Assembly: GCA_964343805.1 (NCBI GenBank)
Contig: CAYFLR010000002.1
Span: 124,001-188,000, forward strand
Length of the DNA: 64,000 bases
DNA from: CAYFLR01 sp964343805
Lineage (GTDB): Bacteria; Bdellovibrionota_B; Oligoflexia; CAYFLR01
Direction of reading: 5' to 3'
A program made the translations under genes and the position numbers. The notes under the pieces are model-generated. The model was not told the DNA's origin and did no database searches. It saw only the letters and a list, made by a program, of their open reading frames with translations. This document shows positions 28,960 through 37,036 of the stretch, piece after piece; positions within the stretch are counted from its first letter, which is position 1; each line of letters begins with the position of its first letter.

Positions 28960-30165
28960 GTGACGTCCTCGCTGGCATTTAAGTACTTTCTGAAAACGCT
29001 GCTGATTCTGGTTCGATTTTTTACCAAGTTTATAGATATCCTCATTCCTAAAGATAGAAAGCTTTATCTTTTTGCTGGTAGTTCGGGTAAAGAGTTTAGC
29101 GGAAATTCCTATTATCTTTTTGCCAGTTTTATTCATCATTATCCAGAGGAACTTAAAGTTTATTGGCTTTTTCGAGATAAGAGTTTACTCGATCGACACG
29201 CATCCAGTCCCTATCGAAATCGAATGATTTATACCTATTCCTTAAAAGGTTTATGGTACATCTTTCGGAGTTCATATATTTTTATTACCCATGGCCAATT
29301 TGATATCTCTCCCTTTCTTGGCTTTAAACGAAAAAAAATCGTCCATCTATTCCATGCGATTTGTGTAAAAGGTCTCGGCGTTTTTTTCCGAGCCTTGGAC
29401 CCATTTGGCAAATTCCTGATGTTAAACGAATGTCGAGAATATGGTTATTTCACCTGTGCCTCCGTTTTCGAAAAACATGCGATGATGGCCTGCTACCAAC
29501 TTTCAGATGCTCAGACGGTTGTGACCGGAAATCCACGCAATGATCTTTTTTTCAATCCTTATTTACAGACCAATTTAGATCAAAAATTTCCCTTTTTGCA
29601 GAAGAGGGTGATCTTGTACGCTCCCACTTTCAGAGAGTATGGGCCCACACGTTTCTTTCCTTTTGATGATTTTGATATAGAGAGTTTGCATCAATTTCTC
29701 AAGGAAAATGAAACCTATTTAATTATTAGAGGGCATATTAATGAAGGTGATGGCAAGGAAATCAGTAAGCTGAAAAAATACCTTCAAGATGAAAATAGTA
29801 TGATCAAAAATGGCTCTTCCCAGATGTTTCCTGATGGGCAAGAGTTGCTGCTGCATTCTGATATTGTGATGACAGATTACTCAAGTATATATATGGATTT
29901 TCTGCTGCTAGACAGACCCTGTATCTTCTTACCCTACGATTTAGAACTCTATACCGAAAAACGCGGTATGCTCTATGACTATCCCACGATCACTCCTGGC
30001 CCCAAAGTTTACACTCAACAAGAACTTCTTAATGCATGGAAGAATTATATAGAAAATCCAAAACAGGATAGTGTAGATAGACAGCGAGTGATGCAAACTT
30101 TTCATCAGTATCAAGATGGTAAAGCCTATCAGCGAATATATGAGTTACTTAATCCTGCTACTTAG
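28960..30165 (+). CDS. CDP-glycerol glycerophosphotransferase-like (TagF family) protein
   Basis: The 401-residue protein starts at GTG 28960 behind TAGGAG. It has the GT-B plan of the Glyphos_transf family: LYLFAGSSGKEFSGNSYYLF and a membrane-associated helix in the first 100 residues, ILYAPTFREYG (about 226), LIIRGHINEG, and the donor-binding MTDYSSIYMDFLLLDRPCIF with LYDYPTITPGP. Such enzymes polymerise glycerol- or ribitol-phosphate in teichoic acids and in capsules of some Gram-negatives. Its 3' end overlaps the convergent nucleotidyltransferase-methyltransferase gene by 8 bases. The phosphopolyol donor is not identified. Confidence 0.88.
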   Translation: MTSSLAFKYFLKTLLILVRFFTKFIDILIPKDRKLYLFAGSSGKEFSGNSYYLFASFIHHYPEELKVYWLFRDKSLLDRHASSPYRNRMIYTYSLKGLWYIFRSSYIFITHGQFDISPFLGFKRKKIVHLFHAICVKGLGVFFRALDPFGKFLMLNECREYGYFTCASVFEKHAMMACYQLSDAQTVVTGNPRNDLFFNPYLQTNLDQKFPFLQKRVILYAPTFREYGPTRFFPFDDFDIESLHQFLKENETYLIIRGHINEGDGKEISKLKKYLQDENSMIKNGSSQMFPDGQELLLHSDIVMTDYSSIYMDFLLLDRPCIFLPYDLELYTEKRGMLYDYPTITPGPKVYTQQELLNAWKNYIENPKQDSVDRQRVMQTFHQYQDGKAYQRIYELLNPAT

Positions 30166-31651
30166 AGCCATAGACTACCGAGAATTTCCAGTCCATTAAA
30201 ATGTCCTCCCCTTTCTCTTGCATATTATAGGCTTTCTTGACTTCAGGAGGGCAATCGTAATGCATTTTCTTGATGATATTAATATTACGAAAGGGGAGCC
30301 CCGAGTTAGATAGCCAGTTATTAAGGCTGGAGTTAGGGTAGATAACAGTTCGAGTGGTTATATTGCTAAACCCTTGGTGGACAAGGAGGTTGATTAGATC
30401 ATTTTCAAAAAACACATGCCGGTCTTCTTTGTAGTGAAACATCTCTTTGTAAAAATTATAGCTATTATTTGAGGGGGGATTTCCTTCACATAAAATAAAA
30501 CGTCCTTGGGGCTTTAACAGGCGCCAGACTTCCTGCATTGCTTTTTCTAAGTTATTACTATGGTGAAAAACCATGCGGGCGGTAATTAAATCAAATTGTT
30601 CATCTGGGTAACAATCGATATCCTCGATGGTGGAAACATTTAAGGTGAAGTTAAGTGCTGGATCTATTTTATCCATCATCTCGGGGGAGATATCAATGCC
30701 GTGGAAATCGGTTACTTGGGGATAGGCTTGCTTGAGAGCGGTTATAATTTTACCGGTGCCCGTCCCCAGATCAAGGACACTTTGCCCTTCTTGGAGGTCG
30801 GCAATTTCTACCAAAGTAGATAAAAAATCTTCGCGGTTCACCCATTCCAGCTGGTCATATACCTTACTCCGGTTGGCCCAGTCTGTTTTTAGTGCCAAAA
30901 ATCTCTGAATAAAATCAGCATCATTTTGAGCTCGTTCATAATCTTCTTGAGTTTGAATTTCGAGCCAGCCTCTTTGATTAATGACGCAGTTTAAAGGAAC
31001 GCCCATCCAGGCCATCTCTTTGAGCACATCGGTTAACCATAATTGATTATAGTTTTCGGTTGAAAGGTTCTGTTTTAACTTTTTAATGTTTCTTTTAAAT
31101 ATTTCACATCCTCGCTGACTTAACTTAATAATACCGTTGTAGACTCCTTGGCTTTTATTGCTGGCATCAAAGGTATTCTTACCAATTAAATTGACTTGAT
31201 TGTTGGCGTCAAAGTTAACTAATTCTAGAGATTGAGGATCTAAGTTCGGCCTCTGCTTAAAGGCTTCTTGCCAGCCCAAGGTGACCCCAAGAGAAATATC
31301 ATGTTTGGAAGTGGCTATTCTTTCTAAGAGCTCCTTTTCATAAACAATATCTGAATAAAGAATCAGGCATTCATCATTCATTTCTTCTGCTGCCATCATG
31401 AGAGAGTAGAGGACATTGGTTTTTTCATAGTCAGAATTATCATAGTACCTAATTCCGGGATGATTTATTTTATCCTTACAGTAACCCCTCACTATCACTA
31501 AGTCTTCGATGCCACTCGCATAGAGGGTATCTATTTGAATATCTAGCAGGGTTGAATTCTCAATGGTCAGTAGGCAGGTCGGTTTGTCTGCACAAAATTT
31601 CTGGGGGTTGCTGGTTTCTACTCCGCCAGCTGCCAAGATGATTGCCTTCAT
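30158..31651 (-). CDS. Fusion of sugar/alcohol-phosphate nucleotidyltransferase and SAM methyltransferase
   Basis: The 497-residue protein has two domains. Residues 1-240 form an NTP-transferase (KAIILAAGG, KPTCLLTIENSTLLDIQIDTL, LILYSDIVYE with the metal Asp), closest in style to LicC-like phosphocholine or GlmU-like transferases. The usual glycine-rich GxGTRL loop is altered to GGVETSNPQKF. Residues 255-497 form a class I methyltransferase with SAM motif SVLDLGTGTGKI and FDLITARMVFHHSNN. The ATG at 31651 starts the NTP-transferase motif directly. It probably makes and N-methylates a CDP-activated headgroup, or handles two steps on one sugar. The facing TagF-like gene supports a phosphopolyol or headgroup role. 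That role is inference. Confidence 0.82.
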   Translation of the reverse strand: MKAIILAAGGVETSNPQKFCADKPTCLLTIENSTLLDIQIDTLYASGIEDLVIVRGYCKDKINHPGIRYYDNSDYEKTNVLYSLMMAAEEMNDECLILYSDIVYEKELLERIATSKHDISLGVTLGWQEAFKQRPNLDPQSLELVNFDANNQVNLIGKNTFDASNKSQGVYNGIIKLSQRGCEIFKRNIKKLKQNLSTENYNQLWLTDVLKEMAWMGVPLNCVINQRGWLEIQTQEDYERAQNDADFIQRFLALKTDWANRSKVYDQLEWVNREDFLSTLVEIADLQEGQSVLDLGTGTGKIITALKQAYPQVTDFHGIDISPEMMDKIDPALNFTLNVSTIEDIDCYPDEQFDLITARMVFHHSNNLEKAMQEVWRLLKPQGRFILCEGNPPSNNSYNFYKEMFHYKEDRHVFFENDLINLLVHQGFSNITTRTVIYPNSSLNNWLSNSGLPFRNINIIKKMHYDCPPEVKKAYNMQEKGEDILMDWKFSVVYGSK

Positions 31652-31770
31652 GGGTTAGCTCGTATGAATTGTTAAAGTGTAAAAAAGCTCTAAACAAAGT
31701 AATAGAACATTGCCCCAAAGTCAAATGTCCATTCTTACTCACGTTTTGGTGTTTTAGTCTCTTTTTAGCC

Positions 31771-31926
31771 TTACTTTGTGCGCGGGAAATTGGTGTTTTT
31801 TCTTTCCTGTTACTTGAATGAAGGATTATTCATTTAATTTTGATATGTTACCCTCTAAGGGTGGCTATCCTATTGAAAAATAAAGAGCTGTTGAAATTTA
31901 ACACCAATTTCCCGCGCACAAAGTAA
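31771..31926. mobile_element. MITE-like element with perfect 27-bp terminal inverted repeats
   Basis: Bases 31771-31797 are the exact reverse complement of 31900-31926, enclosing 102 AT-rich, non-coding bases. The repeats start TTACTTTGTGCGCG, so a TA dinucleotide flanks the inner 23-base repeat CTTTGTGCGCGG... on both sides, as expected for TA-target IS630/Tc1-mariner elements. No transposase is present. It lies between the methyltransferase fusion gene and the next lipoprotein gene and, transcribed, would form a long hairpin. Confidence 0.7.
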
Positions 31927-32037
31927 CCTTAGATTAACTATCTACATTTATTAGGTAAATTAGCGGTTCTTAAGGGAAAACTCTCATCAATCGATACCAA
32001 GTTGCAGTCTAACTTACTTATGTTACGGAGTATCTCT

Positions 32038-35000
32038 ATGAATAGTAGAAACGGGATCCTTGGGCTAACCTTTTGCTTTTTAATGGTTATTATCCTTAAA
32101 TATCAAAACTGTGGACCTGACGCCCCACCTCAAGGTCCGGGCAAGGAAGAAACAACGCCTCAACTTACGGAAAACCTCGAAAAAGAGCGACCCATCGAAC
32201 ACAATCGATTGATCCTTCGTTTTTATCAGCCCAACCGAAGTAATTTGGTTGCGGGCCTCATGGAAGATCAAAAAGATTCTCCCGCTGGTGAGCCTACCTT
32301 TGCTAAGCCCACAGTAGAAGATTTTAATCAAGATGCTTGCTTTGGCCTCGTACAAGGGGGAGGATCCTGTAGTGTTAATCTTGAAGAAAAACAAGCTGAG
32401 ATTATGAGTAAGCTGGATAAGAACCCTTCTTTGAGTGAAATTCAAGATGCCTATTGTCTGACAGAGCAAAAAACCCGTAATGGGGAAGATACTAAGGAGC
32501 TCACCGATAAGCTAATGAAAGTAGCTAAAGATGCAAGTAAGGGGGGACCAGGTCAAAAAGTGACAGCCGCCTCTGTAGCTTCAGAGTTATTAGATGGTAA
32601 GGTCTCTGAAATGATCGTAAAGGAGGATGGAGTTATTGAGGTAACAGCAGCGGGTGTTGTTCCCGCAGATGTGACAGGAGGTGCAGGTGCCGTTGTGGAG
32701 ACCACTGTGCAAGCTCACCCTACTAAAAGTGACAATGCCATTTACGGTCGATTGGAAAATGGAGTGGGTGCCCGTTTGAAAATAACAGCTCCCAATAAGG
32801 CGGCAGATCTTCCCAAGGTTTCTTCAGGTATCGATGTACAAATAAAAACCGGCCTCACCGAAGAAGCCCTGAGTGCGGTTCCGGCTCGTGGAGCGCGTAC
32901 TGGGGGCACTGGGAACTCGGGGGAAACCACCGTGGAAGGAGTGACGGCAGAACTCAAAGTCAACTACTTCAATAAACAGGAACAGGAAAGTATTAATAAA
33001 CTAAATGAATTAACTCTTGAACATAAAGTTTTATCAGAAAAGCTGACCGAAGCCAAAGAGAGTGATGGAATGTGCATTGATTGTGGGGCCGGCGCAGAGA
33101 AACGTCTTGAGAAATTAGAAAGTCAAATAGTCACTCAAAGAGCAACTGTAGAACAGCAATTGGATATCAGATTGCCGCAAAAAGGGGAACAAACACCCTT
33201 TTCTCGGTTTGAGCAAACCGTTCCTTTACCTGATATGGCTCGCAAGGCCCTTCCCGAAAATGTGGTAAAGAAATGGGAAATGAATAGCCAGGGGACAAAT
33301 GTCAGAGAAACAGGGGTTGATTTCCAGGCAAGTGCCACCGGAGATGCCTATAGTGCCACCTTAAATGTACAAGCAGAAAAGGAAGGATTGGGAACGGTAA
33401 AAACCCAAGCCCAGACCGATGGCTATGAGAAAGTGACAACTCAAACTCAGGTCGATTCTAAACATGGTCAGGCGAAGGGAGAGGGTTCTATCACCTTTGA
33501 TAAAACAGGAGCTAACTATGAACAGAGCATGGAGGGGAGCGGGAAATTAAAAGGCAAAGAATTCTCCACAGAAGGGCGATTAGATTACAAAACGGGGAGT
33601 GCAGCTGGTACATTTGCAGGTAGTGACAAAGCGACGGGGTCACAGGTGAAAGGTGATTATGCAGCTCTTTCCAAAGCTGAAATATACATGGTTAATGCGG
33701 AAGGAAGTTATGGTAATGGACAAGCAGAGGGAAGGGTTACCGGAGCGGTGAACCGCAAAACGGGAGAAGGATATCTGGTGGGTCAAGGGAACTACGATGG
33801 TCTTAAAGGCCAAGCCGGTGTAGCTGTTAGCGGAGATAAAGGGGGAACCCCTATCGTGACTGGAGGAGCAAGTATTGATGGGAAAATGCCTGCCGAAGTC
33901 GCCCAGGCCATTGATGGGGCATTTCAAAAAACTTCTGATGGTTTGAACGGTGCTTTAGATGGCTTAGCCACATTCCAAGAAAAATCAGAAGAGTTTGGAA
34001 AAAAATACCAAGGATGGGTAGAGAATTATAAAGAGACTATGCAAGCTGTAGTGAAAGCTGAACAAAGTATTCCTAGAGATATAAAGATCACCGATCGCTT
34101 TACACCCTCTCCTGAACCTGCTCCAGAAGCAGAAGAGGAGGAAGGAAGTACTTTAGAAACCATTGCCACGGTGACCACCGATTACGCCTATCCTATCATC
34201 AAAACCATTGTTAAAGAGGAAGCCTCTCAATTGGGAGAAAGTCTCAGTAATGTTGGAAAGAGTATTGGTAACTACATTGGAGATATAAAAGGCAAGATCC
34301 TCTCATCCAACGTTTTACCAGGTAATAGAATTGAACAGGCCGATCCTCCTGCCGAGCCAGCGGGAGAAACTCCAAAGGAGCCAGTTGATTACCTTAATGA
34401 TATAACTAAATTAAAGCAGGCTGAAAGAGCTCAAGCTCAAATTGAACATGTAAGACAGGGCATACAACACACTGTTGATCAGCATGAGGTGAATGAGCTA
34501 AGTNNNNNNNNNNCCAAGGCTATGTCGACAGAAGATAGAAAAATAGATTATCCTAGCGCAAAGCCTAAAGCCATGCCCGCAAGTGAGAGTCAAGGGGGTG
34601 AAACTCCCTACCCTCAAGCAAAACCCAAAGCCATACCCGCAAGTGAGAGTCAAGGAGAGGAAACTCCCTACCCTCAAGCAAAACCCAAAGCTATGTCCGA
34701 AGAGGATAAAAAGATTGACTATCCTACTGCCAAACCCAAAAAGGTGGCGAATTTAGTGCAAAGTGAGACAGCTCCAGTGGGAGTAGATATTAGAGATATG
34801 CATGTTTGCTTTCAATCGGAAGCTTATTTCTTAGCTGGGAATGTCATTATGTATCTGCAAAATGGGGTGGACCGTTGTGATGATTTAGTGAGTGTGTTGG
34901 CTCATGAGCCCAACTCCCAGAGGCTCTTTAACCTCTCGGCGGATTTTAGAAAAATTGGAGAGTTTACTCAACCAACTGGGGCTCGCTGGATCATTCGCAA

Positions 35001-35331
35001 AATTGATTGGATTGTCGAGGGGAGAGATAATCGGGAACAACTGAATAGTCTCTCTCACTTTAAGCTCTATGGAGAGCCCAGCGAAAATATCGATCTCATC
35101 TTACGTGCCATCAATGCCATTAAGATTCATAGCCTTCCCTTTGCTCGCTATGTGGCATCTGTTCAGTGTGATCTCTTGAAAAAAGAGAACAAAGATGCCG
35201 AAGCTATTTGCAGTTCGGTCAAACATCTCTATGCCTGGGAGGTGATTCAGTCTGCCAGTTTTGTGCAGTATCTAGAAAATCTGGAAGTCAATCTTGATTT
35301 TCTGACTCCCAATTCTGAACAAGAGAATTGA
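32038..35331 (+). CDS. Large repeat-rich lipoprotein (crosses an assembly gap)
   Basis: ATG 32038 is preferred to 32002 because it has GGAG upstream and gives a compact signal peptide ending KYQNC. The product is about 1097 residues. The first 400 residues are helical with Gln/Glu/Lys-rich stretches and one CIDCG pair (about residue 346). Residues 440-640 are Gly/Thr/Ser/Lys-rich beta repeats (for example GEGSITFDKTGANYEQ) like those of surface fibres. About 820-900 carries four YPxAKPKA repeats, with the N run 34504-34513 just before them. The C-terminal 200 residues are globular and contain four Cys. The ECF sigma gene follows 111 bases later. The function is unknown; a structural envelope role is a guess. 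Confidence 0.8.
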   Translation: MNSRNGILGLTFCFLMVIILKYQNCGPDAPPQGPGKEETTPQLTENLEKERPIEHNRLILRFYQPNRSNLVAGLMEDQKDSPAGEPTFAKPTVEDFNQDACFGLVQGGGSCSVNLEEKQAEIMSKLDKNPSLSEIQDAYCLTEQKTRNGEDTKELTDKLMKVAKDASKGGPGQKVTAASVASELLDGKVSEMIVKEDGVIEVTAAGVVPADVTGGAGAVVETTVQAHPTKSDNAIYGRLENGVGARLKITAPNKAADLPKVSSGIDVQIKTGLTEEALSAVPARGARTGGTGNSGETTVEGVTAELKVNYFNKQEQESINKLNELTLEHKVLSEKLTEAKESDGMCIDCGAGAEKRLEKLESQIVTQRATVEQQLDIRLPQKGEQTPFSRFEQTVPLPDMARKALPENVVKKWEMNSQGTNVRETGVDFQASATGDAYSATLNVQAEKEGLGTVKTQAQTDGYEKVTTQTQVDSKHGQAKGEGSITFDKTGANYEQSMEGSGKLKGKEFSTEGRLDYKTGSAAGTFAGSDKATGSQVKGDYAALSKAEIYMVNAEGSYGNGQAEGRVTGAVNRKTGEGYLVGQGNYDGLKGQAGVAVSGDKGGTPIVTGGASIDGKMPAEVAQAIDGAFQKTSDGLNGALDGLATFQEKSEEFGKKYQGWVENYKETMQAVVKAEQSIPRDIKITDRFTPSPEPAPEAEEEEGSTLETIATVTTDYAYPIIKTIVKEEASQLGESLSNVGKSIGNYIGDIKGKILSSNVLPGNRIEQADPPAEPAGETPKEPVDYLNDITKLKQAERAQAQIEHVRQGIQHTVDQHEVNELSXXXXKAMSTEDRKIDYPSAKPKAMPASESQGGETPYPQAKPKAIPASESQGEETPYPQAKPKAMSEEDKKIDYPTAKPKKVANLVQSETAPVGVDIRDMHVCFQSEAYFLAGNVIMYLQNGVDRCDDLVSVLAHEPNSQRLFNLSADFRKIGEFTQPTGARWIIRKIDWIVEGRDNREQLNSLSHFKLYGEPSENIDLILRAINAIKIHSLPFARYVASVQCDLLKKENKDAEAICSSVKHLYAWEVIQSASFVQYLENLEVNLDFLTPNSEQEN
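34517..34740 (+). repeat. In-gene tandem repeats, ~20 codons each
   Basis: Four units encode KAM-x(8-11)-DYPxAKP or TPYPQAKP. The middle two are nearly identical over 60 bases, and the outer two (SxEDxKIDYPxAKP) resemble each other. The ten-N gap touches the first unit, so the true copy number may be higher than assembled. Confidence 0.85.
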
Positions 35332-35385
35332 TAGCTTCATTTTAGTGCTATAATATCAAATACATCAAAATAAAATAAATTTTAT

Positions 35386-35414
35386 GCAACTTTTGATGAG
35401 GGTCTGTCGTTCTA
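35386..35414 (+). promoter_or_regulatory. Candidate ECF-type promoter of the sigma operon
   Basis: GCAACTT at 35386-35392 resembles an ECF -35 (core AAC), and TCGTTC at 35407-35412 resembles an ECF -10 (core CGT), with about 15 bases between. The start codon of the sigma gene lies about 30 bases downstream. This would allow autoregulation, as is common for such operons. Confidence 0.4.
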
Positions 35415-35442
35415 TATATGACAACAGGCTGGAGCATTGAAA

Positions 35443-35964
35443 ATGAGATCTTCTTCTTTAAAACATCTATATGAAAAGCATCACCAGGCGGTCTTTTCAC
35501 TCTCCATGCACTATTTGGGAAACTGTGAAGAAGCGGAAGATATTGTAGTTGAGGTGTTTATCAAACTTGGAAAACATATAGAGAAAGTGGAAGAAGAGAA
35601 AGCGAAATCCTGGCTATTGCGTACTACTGTCACCACCTGCATTGATCTCAAACGATCTTTCAAACGGAAAATGAATATGTTAGCTCACCTCTTTCATGTA
35701 CAGACGAGAAAACAGCAAGAGAGTGAAGGAAGAAAGCTGGGGCTTGAGCTGGATGAAGAGGTGAGAAGCTTGTTGGAATTGCTGAATGAAAAAGAGCGGA
35801 TGGTTATCTTATTAAAGTACCTGGAAGAGCTGGACAATATAGAAATATCAGAGGTTCTGGGGATTAAGGTGGGAACGGTAAAATCCCTAATTCACCGCTC
35901 ATTAGCAAAACTAAGGCAGAGCCAGAATTTGGCAAAGAGGTTGGCATGGAACCAAAAGAATTAA
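35443..35964 (+). CDS. ECF-type RNA polymerase sigma factor
   Basis: ATG 35443 has GGAG 8 bases upstream and is preferred to TTG 35437. The 173-residue protein contains only sigma regions 2 and 4: LYEKHHQAVFSLSMHYLGN with EEAEDIVVEVFIKL (region 2, residues 8-50), and LNEKERMVILLKYLEELDN with the helix-turn-helix IEISEVLGIKVGTVKSLIHR (region 4, about 110-160). It directs RNA polymerase to stress or envelope promoters. Its end overlaps the next gene by 19 bases, indicating coupling with a membrane regulator. Confidence 0.92.
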   Translation: MRSSSLKHLYEKHHQAVFSLSMHYLGNCEEAEDIVVEVFIKLGKHIEKVEEEKAKSWLLRTTVTTCIDLKRSFKRKMNMLAHLFHVQTRKQQESEGRKLGLELDEEVRSLLELLNEKERMVILLKYLEELDNIEISEVLGIKVGTVKSLIHRSLAKLRQSQNLAKRLAWNQKN

Positions 35965-36335
35965 ATAAAATATTACATGATTCTGAGAAGTCTGTTAGCC
36001 AAAAGTGGAATGGTAAGGATCGCCTTTGGAGCAGGATTGAAGAGGCTGAGACGCAAGTCGATCAATTAAACCCCTTTGGCAGAATATTAAAGCCAGCTAT
36101 TGCGGTATTGACAATCACACTTTTGGTGATTTCGGTTGTGTACTTTAGTAAAACGGGAGTGAAGCCACAGGATAATCCGCCGCAAATTACTGATACAGAA
36201 ACAAATACAGAGGAATTTACTTTCGATGATTATGTGGTTTTAATGGGATGGCCATCCACCGAAAATGACAGTGAAGATATTGAAAGTGAAGAATTTTACG
36301 AAGAAATAGATTATTTTGATCTTTTAGGAGGTTAG
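35946..36335 (+). CDS. Single-pass membrane protein, probable anti-sigma partner
   Basis: The 129-residue protein overlaps the sigma gene. It has a cytoplasmic N-terminal part of about 48 residues, one transmembrane helix (AIAVLTITLLVISVVYF, about 52-68) and an acidic periplasmic tail. This matches the layout of anti-sigma factors, but no zinc-binding HxxxCxxC motif is present and the cytoplasmic part is short. The role is inferred from position and topology. Confidence 0.7.
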   Translation: MEPKELNKILHDSEKSVSQKWNGKDRLWSRIEEAETQVDQLNPFGRILKPAIAVLTITLLVISVVYFSKTGVKPQDNPPQITDTETNTEEFTFDDYVVLMGWPSTENDSEDIESEEFYEEIDYFDLLGG

Positions 36336-36337
36336 TG

Positions 36338-36862
36338 ATGAGAAAAGCAAGTTTATTAGTAATTTTAGTTTCTATTTTAATGGCAACCAGTCAGCTTATG
36401 GCCCAAGGACGAGGAAAAGGTCCTGGCAAAGGAAGAGGGGGTCGCGGTGGCGGTATGATGCTGCAAGCACTCAATTTAACCCCAGACCAGCAAACCAAGC
36501 TGCTGGCTTTTAAGAAAGAGCATAAAAATAAGATGCATTCCTTGAACCAGGAAAAAAGAGATCTCAGGCACCGTTTACAAGATGGTCTTTCTAATAAGAG
36601 TTTGGATGTCAAAGCGCTCAATCAAATTGCCGAAGATATTGGTAAAAATGAAGCCGCTCTCATCAAATTAAAAATAAGCCATCTCCAAGATTTGAGAGAA
36701 ATTTTAAATGACGACCAGATCGAAAAGCTCAACCTCGAATTGATGCTGAAAAAAGGCCCTGGCGGCAAAGGACGCAAAGGAAAAGGGTTTAAGGGCGGTA
36801 AAGGGCGAGGTCGAGGGCGTGGACAGGGTCGTGGGAAACGAGGTCCTCAAAATAATCAATAA
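36338..36862 (+). CDS. Spy/CpxP-like periplasmic LTXXQ protein with Gly/Lys/Arg-rich tail
   Basis: ATG 36338 lies 5 bases after AGGAGG. The 174-residue protein has a signal peptide ending QLMAQ, a Gly/Arg/Lys-rich linker and a helical core with the family motif LNLTPDQQTKLLAFKKEHK (about 45-63) and a second LNDDQIEKLNLE. Spy, CpxP and ZraP are periplasmic chaperones or metal sensors made in envelope stress. The last 45 residues are almost only Gly, Lys and Arg and could bind nucleic acid, LPS or polyanions. It closes the sigma operon before a hairpin. Confidence 0.85.
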   Translation: MRKASLLVILVSILMATSQLMAQGRGKGPGKGRGGRGGGMMLQALNLTPDQQTKLLAFKKEHKNKMHSLNQEKRDLRHRLQDGLSNKSLDVKALNQIAEDIGKNEAALIKLKISHLQDLREILNDDQIEKLNLELMLKKGPGGKGRKGKGFKGGKGRGRGRGQGRGKRGPQNNQ

Positions 36863-36882
36863 ACCCATCTTAGTTAAAATAA

Positions 36883-36898
36883 GCCGCCTTCGGGCGGC
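36883..36898 (+). terminator. Stem-loop after the sigma operon
   Basis: GCCGCC-TTCG-GGCGGC is a perfect 6-bp GC stem with a stable UUCG tetraloop, 20 bases after the Spy-like stop codon. Only a weak T-run follows, so termination may be partial or may rely on other factors. Confidence 0.7.
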
Positions 36899-37036
36899 AG
36901 TTTAAGTTCAAAAAAATACTTTCCTCACTTCAGTTTTCATAAGTTTAGGCCGATTATATGTATATATAGGTAAGATACTGTTTTTTAGGATGAAACAGGT
37001 TTTGCATGAATTAAAATTTTATAAGAGAGAAGCCTT

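Noticed and set aside
32080..32469. 129-codon minus-strand frame antisense to the large lipoprotein
   Set aside because: No ribosome site or family; the plus-strand gene has a signal peptide, lipobox and codon pattern.
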